Source: Salinispora pacifica CNR114
GTDB taxonomy: Bacteria > Actinomycetota > Actinomycetes > Mycobacteriales > Micromonosporaceae
Direction: 5' to 3'
Assembly: GCF_000514775.1 (NCBI RefSeq)
Contig: NZ_AZWO01000004.1
Location: 134,089-198,088 of the forward strand
DNA length: 64,000 bases
This document shows, piece after piece, positions 35,745 to 43,858 of this stretch (its first letter is position 1; each line of letters begins with the position of its first letter). Position numbers and translations under genes: made by a program. The notes beneath the pieces are model-generated. The model was not told where the DNA came from. It searched no databases and saw only the letters and a program-made list of their open reading frames with translations.

Positions 35745-36901
35745 CCGCGGGCCTGTCGCGGCAGACCGAGAACCCGCTCGGCGATGATGCCCCGTTGGAT
35801 CTCGTCCGACCCGCCGTAGATCGTTTCCGCACGACCGAACAGGAAGAGGCGCTGCCAGTCGTCCAGGTCGTAGGGGGCATCCTGGGCAACCGTTCCGGCG
35901 GCACCGCGCACCTGCATCGCCAACTCGCCGAGTTGCTGATGCCACCGCGACCAGAGCAGCTTCACCGCGGACGCACCCTGCCCGGAACCCGACTGGTCCG
36001 CCTCGGCCATCGTCCGTAGGGTGTGCGCGCGCAGCGCCCAGAGCCCGACAGCGGCGCGGGCAAGCCGGTCGCGCAGCTCTGGTTCACCGGCGACGCCGGT
36101 GTGCCGGGCAAGCGCCACCAGGCGGTCCAGCTCCCGCTGGAACCCGACCTGTTGGCCGAGTGTCGCCGCGCCCCGCTCGAACGCGAGAGTGCCCATCGCC
36201 ACCCGCCACCCCTGGCCCACCTCGCCGACAACCAGGTCCCGCGAGGTGCGCGCGCCGTCAAAGAAGACCTCGTTGAACTCCGAGGTACCAGTCAGTTGGC
36301 GGATGGGCCGCACCGTAATGCCGGGTTGCCGCATCGGCACCAGCAGATAGGAGAGCCCGGCCTGGCGCGGCCCGGTGCCGGCGGGCTCGGTCCGGGCCAG
36401 GAGAAAGCACCAGTGCGCCACGTGCGCCAGCGAGGTCCACACCTTCTGGCCGTCGATAATCCACTCGTCACCGACGAGTCGGGCGCGGGTCGCCACGGCG
36501 GCGAGATCAGACCCCGCCCCCGGTTCGGAGTATCCCTGGCACCACAGCTGTTCGACAGCGCGAATCCCGGGCAGGAAGCGCCGGCGCTGCTCCGGCGTGC
36601 CGTAGGCGATCAACGTCGGACCGAGCAGTTCCTCACCCAGGTGGCCGACGCGCGCCGGAGCACCGGCCCGGGCGTACTCCTCGTGGAAGGCGACCTGTTG
36701 GGCGAGCGTCGCGCCCCGACCGCCGTGCTCGACCGGCCAGCCGAGACAGGTCCAGCCGGCGGCGGCCAGCCGGCGGTTGAAAGCCAGCCGTTCGCGGTAT
36801 GCCTCGTGCTCCCGGCCCGGTCCACCCGCCCCCCGCAGCTCAGCGCTGACATTCTCCACCAGCCAGGCGCGCACCGCCCGCCGGAACTCGTCGTCGTGCA
36901 C
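35741..36901 (-). CDS. fadE30: acyl-CoA dehydrogenase FadE30 (IpdE1 type)
   Basis: The protein has 386 residues from a GTG at 36901 with GGGAGGTGA upstream. GLTCLGWP-like WTCLGWPVEHGGRG, LGEELLGPTLIAYGTPEQRRRFLP, LWCQGYSEPGAGSDLA and IYGGSDEIQRGIIAERVLGLPR match Rv3560c almost segment for segment. FadE30 is reported to act with FadE33 on a HIP-CoA derivative. A KstR2-type site lies 37 bases upstream. It is divergent from the fadE31-33 operon, as in mycobacteria. Upstream open frame was rejected because it runs through the operator. Confidence 0.93.
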   Translation of the reverse strand: MHDDEFRRAVRAWLVENVSAELRGAGGPGREHEAYRERLAFNRRLAAAGWTCLGWPVEHGGRGATLAQQVAFHEEYARAGAPARVGHLGEELLGPTLIAYGTPEQRRRFLPGIRAVEQLWCQGYSEPGAGSDLAAVATRARLVGDEWIIDGQKVWTSLAHVAHWCFLLARTEPAGTGPRQAGLSYLLVPMRQPGITVRPIRQLTGTSEFNEVFFDGARTSRDLVVGEVGQGWRVAMGTLAFERGAATLGQQVGFQRELDRLVALARHTGVAGEPELRDRLARAAVGLWALRAHTLRTMAEADQSGSGQGASAVKLLWSRWHQQLGELAMQVRGAAGTVAQDAPYDLDDWQRLFLFGRAETIYGGSDEIQRGIIAERVLGLPRQARG

Positions 36902-36937
36902 TGGTGTCACCTCCCGAAGCGCGCGTAGGCTCACCCT

Positions 36938-36951
36938 ACCAAGCACTTGCT
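36938..36951. promoter_or_regulatory. KstR2-type operator, exact match
   Basis: ACCAAGCACTTGCT fits AnCAAGnnCTTGnT exactly. On the other strand it reads within CGCAAGCAAGTGCTTGGT, the same longer core as the other sites. It is shared by fadE30-ipdF and the divergent crotonase-fadE31-33 operon. Confidence 0.85.
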
Positions 36952-36968
36952 TGCGTGAGGAGGTGTCG

Positions 36969-37058
36969 ATGGAACGCCGAGCAGAGCAGGAAACCACGCC
37001 ACCCGACCCGACCGACAAACCACTCGAGCAGGTGCTTCGGCAGGAGGCAGCACAGTGA
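36969..37058 (+). CDS. 29-residue small ORF leading the crotonase-fadE31-33 operon
   Basis: ATG at 36969 follows a strong GAGGAGG ribosome binding site, and the stop overlaps the GTG start of the next gene (GTGA). The encoded peptide is hydrophilic and rich in Glu, Gln and Pro (ends LEQVLRQEAAQ) with no membrane segment. It also carries an internal AGGAGG that serves the crotonase. It could be a true micro-protein or a translational coupling leader. I recognise no family. It begins 17 bases after the KstR2-type site. Confidence 0.55.
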   Translation: MERRAEQETTPPDPTDKPLEQVLRQEAAQ

Positions 37059-37900
37059 CAGCAGACGGGTTGGTACGACTCGAACGCCAGGGCGCCACCG
37101 CGGTGGTCACGATGAACCGGCCCCGCTACCGGAACGCCCAGAACTCGGCGATGACCTACGCCCTCGACTCCGCCTTCGCCGCGGCCGTGAATGACGATTC
37201 GGTCGCGGTCATCGTGCTCGCCGGCGCCGGTGAGCACTTCTCCGCGGGCCACGACATCGGCTCACCCGGCCGAGACGTCGAAAAGAGCTTCGAGCGCCGG
37301 GCGGTGCTCTGGTGGGACCACGTCGGCCGGTCCGGCGCCGATCAGCGGTACGCCCGGGAGATGGAGGTCTACCTTGGCATGTGCCGGCGCTGGCGGGAGC
37401 TTCCGAAGCCGACCATCGCGATGGTGCAGGGGGCCTGCCTCGCCGGCGGACTCATGCTCGCCTGGGTCTGCGACCTGATCATCGCGGCCGAGGACGCGTA
37501 CTTCGCCGACCCCGTGGTCCGGATGGGCATCCCCGGCGTGGAGTACTTCGCCCACCCGTGGACGTTGGGCCCCCGCCTCGCCAAGGAGATCCTCTTCACC
37601 GGGGACCGGTTCGATGCCCGGCGCGCGTACGAGGTCGGCATGGTCAACCGGGTCGTCCCCCGGGCGGAGTTGCACTCCCACACCCTCGGTATCGCGCAAC
37701 GAATCGCCGAGATGCCCCGCTTTGGACTGGCCCTGACCAAACGGGCCGTCAACCAGGCCGAGGATCTGATGGGAATGCGCTCGGCGATGGACGCCGCCTT
37801 CGGTCTGCACCACCTCGCGCACGCGCACAACGCGGAGGTGGCCGGCGACCCGCTGGCCGGGATGGACGCCGCGAGCATGAAGGCGAGGTCCAGTTCGTGA
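37055..37900 (+). CDS. enoyl-CoA hydratase/isomerase (crotonase) family protein
   Basis: The protein has 281 residues from a GTG start coupled to the small ORF. Crotonase elements are TMNRPRYRNAQN, GEHFSAGHDIGS (oxyanion hole 1) and VQGACLAGGLMLAWVCDLIIA (oxyanion hole 2). A long helical insert (WWDHVGRSGADQRYAREME) is characteristic of one actinobacterial subgroup. Its stop overlaps the fadE31-type start by 4 bases. In mycobacteria the corresponding operon starts with fadD3, so this crotonase takes that place. It probably hydrates an enoyl-CoA made by the FadE31-33 dehydrogenases, which is inferred. Confidence 0.85.
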   Translation: MTADGLVRLERQGATAVVTMNRPRYRNAQNSAMTYALDSAFAAAVNDDSVAVIVLAGAGEHFSAGHDIGSPGRDVEKSFERRAVLWWDHVGRSGADQRYAREMEVYLGMCRRWRELPKPTIAMVQGACLAGGLMLAWVCDLIIAAEDAYFADPVVRMGIPGVEYFAHPWTLGPRLAKEILFTGDRFDARRAYEVGMVNRVVPRAELHSHTLGIAQRIAEMPRFGLALTKRAVNQAEDLMGMRSAMDAAFGLHHLAHAHNAEVAGDPLAGMDAASMKARSSS

Positions 37901-39168
37901 GCCCGGTCGGCACGATGAACCTCGACCTCGACAACGAGACCCGCGCGTTCCGGGCGGAGGTCCGGTCGTGGCTGGCGACGAACGTGCCCACCACGCCGTT
38001 GCCGCCCGTGGAAACTCCGGCGGGTGACCGGGCCCACCGGGCGTGGGAGCGACGCCTCGCCGCGGCCGGGCTGTCGGTGGTGTCCTGGCCCACCGCCTAC
38101 GGTGGACGCGACGTCTCACCCCTGCAGTGGCTGATCTTCGAGGAGGAGTACCACCGCGCGCGGGCGCCGGTCCGGATCAACCAGAACGGCCTCTTCCTCC
38201 TGGCTCCGACCCTGTTCACCCACGGCACGGCCGAGCAGCGGGCTCGCCTGCTGCCCCGGATGGCACGGGCCGACGACGTGTGGGCGCAGGCCTGGTCGGA
38301 GCCGGAGGCCGGCAGCGACCTGGCCGGAATCCGCTCCCGTGCGGTACGCACCGACGGCGGTTGGCTCCTGTCCGGGCAGAAGACCTGGAGCACCCGGGCG
38401 GCACGGGCCGATCACGCGTTCGGGCTCTTCCGCACCGGAGTGGACCGCCACCGCGGCCTGACGTACCTGATGTTCGACCTCCGCGCCGCGGGCGTCACGG
38501 TCCGGCCGATCCAACAGGTGGGCGGTGCGGCCGGCTTCGCCGAGATCTTCCTCGACCAGGTGTTCGTGCCCGACGCCGACGTGCTCGGCGTGGTGGACCA
38601 GGGTTGGACCGTCGCGATGAGCACCGCGGGCCACGAGCGCGGGTTGTCGCTGCGCAGTCCGGGACGCTTCACCGCCGCCGCCCAGCGGCTCGTACGGCTG
38701 TGGTGTCAGGCCGGTGCGCACGCCGCCGACCCGGGGCTGTCCGACCGCGTCGTTGCCGGCTGGATCGCCGCCCGGGCGTACCAGCTGCACAGCTACGGCA
38801 CGGCCACCCAGGAGGCCGCCGACCGGACGCCCGAGCCTCCGCCACCCCCCGGCCGAGCCGATCGACCAGCGCAGACCGGTTCGACGGCGTTGCGGGGCAG
38901 TGGCCACGCCGCCAGCATGACCAAGGTTTTCTGGTCCGAACTGGACGTCGCCCTACACGAGGTGGCGCTCGACCTCCTCGGGCCGTACGCCGAAATCGGT
39001 GGTCTTCCGGCGAATTCGGCGGGCCGGGCGGACGATGCCGGCGACGCGGACGCCTGGCTGGACGGCTACCTGTTCTCCCTAGCCGGTCCGATCTACGCCG
39101 GCACCAACGAGATCCAGCGCACGGTGATCGCCGAACGGGTACTCGGCCTGCCCCGGGATCGACGATGA
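37897..39168 (+). CDS. fadE31: acyl-CoA dehydrogenase, FadE31-like
   Basis: This 423-residue ACAD starts at a coupled GTG; an ATG at 37915 is an alternative. It shows QAWSEPEAGSDLAGIRSRAVRTDGGWLLSGQKTWSTRA, LTYLMFDLRAAGVTVRPIQQ, ERGLSLRSPGRF and IYAGTNEIQRTVIAERVLGLPR, the FadE31 (Rv3562) pattern. Two low-complexity inserts (about residues 310-330, Pro-rich, and 375-390) are not seen in the mycobacterial protein. It is probably the FAD-binding subunit of a heteromeric ring C/D acyl-CoA dehydrogenase. Confidence 0.87.
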   Translation: MSPVGTMNLDLDNETRAFRAEVRSWLATNVPTTPLPPVETPAGDRAHRAWERRLAAAGLSVVSWPTAYGGRDVSPLQWLIFEEEYHRARAPVRINQNGLFLLAPTLFTHGTAEQRARLLPRMARADDVWAQAWSEPEAGSDLAGIRSRAVRTDGGWLLSGQKTWSTRAARADHAFGLFRTGVDRHRGLTYLMFDLRAAGVTVRPIQQVGGAAGFAEIFLDQVFVPDADVLGVVDQGWTVAMSTAGHERGLSLRSPGRFTAAAQRLVRLWCQAGAHAADPGLSDRVVAGWIAARAYQLHSYGTATQEAADRTPEPPPPPGRADRPAQTGSTALRGSGHAASMTKVFWSELDVALHEVALDLLGPYAEIGGLPANSAGRADDAGDADAWLDGYLFSLAGPIYAGTNEIQRTVIAERVLGLPRDRR

Positions 39169-40172
39169 AGCTGACCCCCTCCGCGGAGCAGGAGCAGTTC
39201 GCCGCCGCCCTCCACGCGATGTTGACCGAGGCGGACATTCCCGCCGTCGCCCGGCAGTGGGCCGCCGACGACCCGGCTCCCGGGCAGGCACTCTGGCGCC
39301 AGCTGGCCGAGCTCGGCGTGACCGGGCTGGCGGTGCCGGCACGGTGGGGTGGCCTGGCCGCACACCCGGCGGACCTCGTCGTCGCGTGCGAGGAGCTCGG
39401 GCACCACGCCCTGCCCGGTCCGGCCGCCGAGTCCATCGCCGCCCTGCCCGTGCTGCTGACGGCGCTCGGCGACGACGCGCTCTGCGAGACCTGGCTGCCC
39501 CGGCTCGCCAACGGCGAGGTGATCGGCACACTCGCCGTGCCGCCGCACGTGCCGTACGCGACGGACGCTGATGTCGTGTCCCTGGTTCTCCGGGCGGATG
39601 AGCAGACGCTGCGCCTCGGGGTGCCGGGGCCACGACTGCGCTCGGTGGACGGCACCCGACGACTGGTCGAGGTGGCCGACGGAGCGCTGCTGGCGACCGG
39701 TCCGGCCGTCGGCCCGGCTATCGCCCACGCCCTCAACGCCGGCGCGCTGGCCTGTGCGGCGCAGCTTCTCGGAGCGGGCCACGCGCTGCTGGAGACGACC
39801 CTCCGGTACGCCGGCCAACGCACCCAGTTCGGCCAACCAATCGGGCAGTTCCAGGCGGTCAAGCACCAGCTCGCCGACGTGGCGATCGGCCTCGAGTTCG
39901 CCCGGCCGCTGCTGTACGCCGCCGCCGTCGCCCTCGCCGACCACCCGTCCACGGCTGCCCGCGACGTCTCCGCCGCGAAGGTGGCCTGCGCCGACGCCGC
40001 CCAACGGGCGGCCCGCACCGCACTACAGGTGCACGGGGCGATCGGGTACGCCCGGGAGTCCGGCCTCGACTCCTGGCTGACCAGGATCTGGGCGCTGGCT
40101 CGGACCTGGGGCACCCAGTCCTGGCACCGCGATCGGATCCGGACCGCACTAGCCACTGGAGCTCTGACATGA
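39165..40172 (+). CDS. fadE32: acyl-CoA dehydrogenase, FadE32-like
   Basis: This 335-residue ACAD is shorter than canonical, as in FadE32 (Rv3563). The middle beta domain is reduced and the C-terminal helical domain is intact (QRTQFGQPIGQFQAVKHQLADV, LQVHGAIGYARESGLDSWL). ATG overlaps the fadE31 stop by 4 bases. Such subunits pair with a full-length partner to form an alpha2beta2 enzyme acting on late ring C/D CoA thioesters. Confidence 0.87.
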   Translation: MKLTPSAEQEQFAAALHAMLTEADIPAVARQWAADDPAPGQALWRQLAELGVTGLAVPARWGGLAAHPADLVVACEELGHHALPGPAAESIAALPVLLTALGDDALCETWLPRLANGEVIGTLAVPPHVPYATDADVVSLVLRADEQTLRLGVPGPRLRSVDGTRRLVEVADGALLATGPAVGPAIAHALNAGALACAAQLLGAGHALLETTLRYAGQRTQFGQPIGQFQAVKHQLADVAIGLEFARPLLYAAAVALADHPSTAARDVSAAKVACADAAQRAARTALQVHGAIGYARESGLDSWLTRIWALARTWGTQSWHRDRIRTALATGALT

Positions 40173-41260
40173 CGACGGAGCAGCAAGCCCTGCGGATGAG
40201 CGTCCGCGGTGTGCTGTCCCGGCACACCGCCGACCGGTCCATCGCCGAGCTGACCGAGTCAACGACGGGAGACGACACCGAGCTCTGGCAGGTGCTGTGT
40301 GGCCAGATCGGAGTGGCGGGACTCGCCGTACCCGAACGGTTCGGTGGGCTCGGCGCCGGTCTGGGCGAGGCCCATGTCGTGTTGGACGAGTTGGGCCGCA
40401 CCCTCACCCCCGCACCGATGCTCGGCTGCGCGGTCCTCGCCGGCCAGGCCCTGCTGCACAGCGGGGACGAGGCGGCCTGCCGCCGCATCCTGCCCGACCT
40501 GGTCGGCGGAGAACGGCTGGCCGCGCTCGCCTGGACCGACCAGCACGGGGACTGGGATCCACACCGGCCCGCGGTCACCGCGACGAAGGGCGGCCGGCTC
40601 ATCGGCGAGGCGCACCACGTGCTCGACGCCACCGTGGCCGACGTGCTGCTGGTCGCCGCGAGTACCCCGGCGGGGGTCCGACTCTTCGAGGTGGATCCAC
40701 ACGCTGCCGGCGTCCGACGACGCCCGGTCACCACCGTGGACCTGACCCGCCGGCTGGGGGTGGTCGTGCTCGACGGGGCAACCGGTCGTCAGCTGGGCGA
40801 GGTGAACCCGCTGGAACGGCTCCGGGACATCGCCTGCGTCGCGCTCAGCGCCGAGCAGGTCGGGGCGGCCACGCGGGCCGTGGAGCTGACCGTGGCGTAC
40901 GCGCTGAGCCGGGTGCAGTTCGGCCGGCCAATCGGTGCCTTCCAGGCGATCGCACACCGGCTGGCCGACCTACACGTCGTGGTGGAGAGCGCTCGCTCCC
41001 TGTCGTATGCGGCGGTGTCGAGCCTCGACTCCGACGCACCCGACGCCCACCTGCTCGCCGCCGGGGCCGCGGTCCACTGCGCCGAGGCGCTGGAACAGGC
41101 CGCCGCGCAGATGATCCAGCTACACGGCGGCATCGGTATCACCTGGGAGCACGACGCGCACCGCTACTTCAAACGGGCCCACGGGGCGGCGCACCTCTTC
41201 GGGCACCCGCGGGCACATCTCGCCCGGCTCGCGGACGCGGTCATCGGCACTCAGTCGTGA
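40169..41260 (+). CDS. fadE33: acyl-CoA dehydrogenase, FadE33-like (IpdE2 type)
   Basis: This 363-residue protein has RVQFGRPIGAFQAIAHRLAD, MIQLHGGIGITWEHDAHRYFKRA and a C-terminal ARLADAVI, as in Rv3564. FadE33 is reported to pair with FadE30. ATG overlaps the fadE32 stop by 4 bases. The last 10 bases overlap the end of a peptidase gene on the other strand. Confidence 0.88.
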   Translation: MTTEQQALRMSVRGVLSRHTADRSIAELTESTTGDDTELWQVLCGQIGVAGLAVPERFGGLGAGLGEAHVVLDELGRTLTPAPMLGCAVLAGQALLHSGDEAACRRILPDLVGGERLAALAWTDQHGDWDPHRPAVTATKGGRLIGEAHHVLDATVADVLLVAASTPAGVRLFEVDPHAAGVRRRPVTTVDLTRRLGVVVLDGATGRQLGEVNPLERLRDIACVALSAEQVGAATRAVELTVAYALSRVQFGRPIGAFQAIAHRLADLHVVVESARSLSYAAVSSLDSDAPDAHLLAAGAAVHCAEALEQAAAQMIQLHGGIGITWEHDAHRYFKRAHGAAHLFGHPRAHLARLADAVIGTQS

Positions 41261-42216
41261 TAGGAGGCGCCGAATTGGTCCAAGGCGCTGATGACCGCGT
41301 CCCCGACACCGTGTCCGGCACCGTGACCGGCCTCGTCGACCAGCTCCAACCGCGCGGCGGGCCAGGCCTTGGACAGTTGCCACGGGACGTCCACCGGGCT
41401 GCCCAGGTCGAGCCGGCCGTGAACCAGCACGCCGGGAATTCCGGCGAGCCGGTGGGCACCTGCCATCAACTCGCCGTCGGTGAACCAACCGTCGTGTGCC
41501 CAGTAGTGGGTGACGAGGCGGGCGAAGGTCATCCGGAACACCGGGTCCTCGAACCTGGGGTCGGGCCCACTACCGGGTAGGTTCGAGACGAGGGCGTCCT
41601 CCCAGGCGCACCAGGCGCGGGCGGCGCGGTCGCGTACCGTCTCGTCCGGATCGGCCAACAGCCGGGCGTAGGCGGCGGGCAGGTTGCCGTCGCGTTCGGC
41701 GGCCGGTACCGCATCCGAAAACCTGTCCCACTGTTCGGGGAAGATTCGTCCGAGGTCGCGGGTGATCCACCGATGCTCGGCCGGGGTGCTGGTGACGACG
41801 CTGAACAACACCATCTCGGTGACCCGGTCGGGGTGCCGCTGGGCGTAGCCGAGGCCGAGCGCGCTGCCCCACGATCCGCCGAGCAGCAACCACCGGTCGA
41901 TGTTCAGGTGTTCGCGCAGCTTTTCGATGTCGGCCAGCAGGTGCGGCATGGTGTTGGTCGACAGGTCGGTTCGGACGTCACCCGCGTCCGGTGTGCTGCG
42001 CCCGCACCCCCGCTGGTCGAACAGGACTATCCGGTAGACGGCCGGATCGAAGAACCGCCGCCAGCCGGCGCTGGCGCCGGAACCGGGGCCGCCGTGCAAC
42101 ACCAGCGCCGGCTTGCCGAGTGGGTTGCCGCAGCTCTCCCAATAGACGAGGTGGCCGTCCCCGACTGCGAGCAGGCCAGCCGCGAAGGGTTCGATCTCGG
42201 GATACACACGCATCAT
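41251..42216 (-). CDS. pip: proline iminopeptidase (alpha/beta hydrolase)
   Basis: This 321-residue hydrolase has the oxyanion motif HGGPGSG, FDQRGCGRSTP, the nucleophile serine in LLGGSWGSALG, and the late HGRLDLGSPVD plus GHGAGHG with the catalytic His. It releases N-terminal proline from peptides. It sits between the fadE31-33 and ltp2 operons with no steroid connection visible. It may be an ordinary neighbour captured by rearrangement. The alternative is a steroid-ester hydrolase, which I consider unlikely because the PIP signature is strong. Confidence 0.9.
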   Translation of the reverse strand: MMRVYPEIEPFAAGLLAVGDGHLVYWESCGNPLGKPALVLHGGPGSGASAGWRRFFDPAVYRIVLFDQRGCGRSTPDAGDVRTDLSTNTMPHLLADIEKLREHLNIDRWLLLGGSWGSALGLGYAQRHPDRVTEMVLFSVVTSTPAEHRWITRDLGRIFPEQWDRFSDAVPAAERDGNLPAAYARLLADPDETVRDRAARAWCAWEDALVSNLPGSGPDPRFEDPVFRMTFARLVTHYWAHDGWFTDGELMAGAHRLAGIPGVLVHGRLDLGSPVDVPWQLSKAWPAARLELVDEAGHGAGHGVGDAVISALDQFGASYHD

Positions 42217-42284
42217 CCGCGTGATTCAACCAGTCGCGCGCCGACCGCGCTCGGGGCCCAACGGCAGCCGGAGCCGGAGGTGGC

Positions 42285-43472
42285 TCAGGGTCCGATGTGG
42301 CCGAGGTCGGGGGGCCCGAGCAGGAGGCCACTGGTCGGTACGCCGGTGCCGGCGGTCACCAGCACCGGACCAGCCCCGGCGACCTGGTTGACCGAACTTC
42401 CCCGGATCTGCCGGACCGCCTCCACGATGCCGTTCATCCCATGGATGTAGGCCTCGCCGAGCTGCCCACCGTGCGGGTTGACCGGGAGCCGACCATCCAG
42501 TTCGATCGCGCCGTCAGCGATGAAGTGCCGTGCCTCGCCCGGCGGGCAGAACCCCAACTCCTCCAACTGCATCAAGACGTACGGGGTGAAGTGGTCATAC
42601 AGCACCGCGACCCGCACGTCGTCGGGGCCGAGACCGGACTGCTCCCAGAGTTGCCGCCCGACCACGCCGAGCTCCGGTAGGCCGGTCAGGTTGTCGCGGT
42701 AGTAGCTGGTCATGATGTACTGCTCCGCTCCGCTGCCCTGCGCGGCAGCGGTTATCACCGCGGGGGTCTGCCGCAGATCGGCGGCCTGCTCGACGCCGGC
42801 CACCACCACGGCGACCGCTCCATCGCTCTCCTGGCAGCAGTCCAGGAGCCGAAGTGGCTCGGCGATCCACCGGGACGCCTGGTGGTCGGCGAGGGTGATC
42901 GGTCGTTCGAAGAACCAGGCTCGTGGGTTGGTCGCGGCATGCCGGCGCGCAGCCACGGCCACCCGGCCGAAGTCCTCCCCGGTGGCCCCGAAGACGTGCT
43001 GGTAGCGCCGGGCGACCATGGCCACGGTGGCCGCCGGGGTACTCAACCCCATCGGGTAGTGCCAGCCATTGTCGACGCCGGAGCTGGTCGGTGCGCGCGA
43101 GATATCCCGCGACACCCGACCGAAGCGGCGGCCGGAGCGCTCGTTGAGCGCGCGGTAACACACCACGACCCGCGCCACCCCGGCGCTGATCGCCAGGGCC
43201 GCCTGCTGCACCGTGGCACAGGCCGCACCGCCGCCGTAGCCGACCTGACTGAAAAAGCGCAGCTCCCCGGCACCGATCTCCCGGGCCAGGGCGATCTCGG
43301 CGGTGCTGTCCATGGAGAAGGTCACCAGACCGTCGACATCGACCGGTGTCAGCCCGGCGTCGGCGAGTGCCGTGCGAACCGCCTCCACCGCCAGTTGGAG
43401 CTCGCTGCGGCCGGAGTTCTTGGAGAACTCCGTCTCGCCGACCCCGACGATCGCCGCTCTTCCCGAGATCAC
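42285..43472 (-). CDS. ltp2: steroid side-chain retro-aldolase Ltp2 (thiolase-like)
   Basis: This 395-residue thiolase-fold protein matches Rv3540c along its length: AIVGVGETEFSKNSGRSELQLA, FFSQVGYGGGAACATVQQAALA, WIAEPLRLLDCCQESDGAVA, LYDHFTPYVLMQLEELGF and NPHGGQLGEAYIHGMNGI. Ltp2 with the DUF35 domain of ChsH2 cleaves the 17-hydroxy propionyl side chain, giving androstenedione and propionyl-CoA. The GTG start overlaps the chsH1 stop by 4 bases. Confidence 0.95.
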   Translation of the reverse strand: MISGRAAIVGVGETEFSKNSGRSELQLAVEAVRTALADAGLTPVDVDGLVTFSMDSTAEIALAREIGAGELRFFSQVGYGGGAACATVQQAALAISAGVARVVVCYRALNERSGRRFGRVSRDISRAPTSSGVDNGWHYPMGLSTPAATVAMVARRYQHVFGATGEDFGRVAVAARRHAATNPRAWFFERPITLADHQASRWIAEPLRLLDCCQESDGAVAVVVAGVEQAADLRQTPAVITAAAQGSGAEQYIMTSYYRDNLTGLPELGVVGRQLWEQSGLGPDDVRVAVLYDHFTPYVLMQLEELGFCPPGEARHFIADGAIELDGRLPVNPHGGQLGEAYIHGMNGIVEAVRQIRGSSVNQVAGAGPVLVTAGTGVPTSGLLLGPPDLGHIGP

Positions 43473-43858
43473 GGAAGCCTCCCGACCTCAACCTGCCCGG
43501 TGACATGATCGCCCCCGGCAACCCGCCCCACCACGGCCACCACACACCCGGTTGCCGACACCCGCGTCACCTGACCGGTCAGGACGAGCGTGTCGTACGC
43601 GTAGCAGGGCGCCCCGAGCCGGATGGCGACGCGGTGCACCATCGCTGTCGCTCCCGCCCAGTCGGTCACGTACCGCTGTACCAGTCCGGTCGTGGTCAGA
43701 ATGTTGAGGAAGATGTCCTTCGAGCCCCGCCGCACGGCCTGGTCCCGATCGTGGTGTACATCCTGGAAGTCCCGGGTGGCCACCGCGGTGCTGATCACGA
43801 AGGTCGGGGTGACCGGGATCCGCAGTTCCGGCAGGACGACGCCGACCGCCGCGTTCAT
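43469..43858 (-). CDS. chsH1: MaoC-like enoyl-CoA hydratase subunit ChsH1
   Basis: The protein has 129 residues from the ATG at 43858. It is a single hot-dog domain with the hydratase-2 motif in TRDFQDVHHDRDQA (catalytic Asp and His) and SKDIFLNILTTTGLVQRYVTDW, as in Rv3541c. It pairs with ChsH2 to hydrate the 3-oxo-pregna-4,17-diene-20-carboxyl-CoA side chain. The start overlaps the chsH2 stop by 4 bases. Confidence 0.94.
   Translation of the reverse strand: MNAAVGVVLPELRIPVTPTFVISTAVATRDFQDVHHDRDQAVRRGSKDIFLNILTTTGLVQRYVTDWAGATAMVHRVAIRLGAPCYAYDTLVLTGQVTRVSATGCVVAVVGRVAGGDHVTGQVEVGRLP

Noticed and set aside
42217..42284. Search for a separate promoter/operator for ltp2 near the peptidase gene
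   Set aside because: ltp2 is translationally coupled to chsH1 at its other end, and this short gap lies downstream of ltp2. No AACnnGTT or CAAGnnCTTG core is present.
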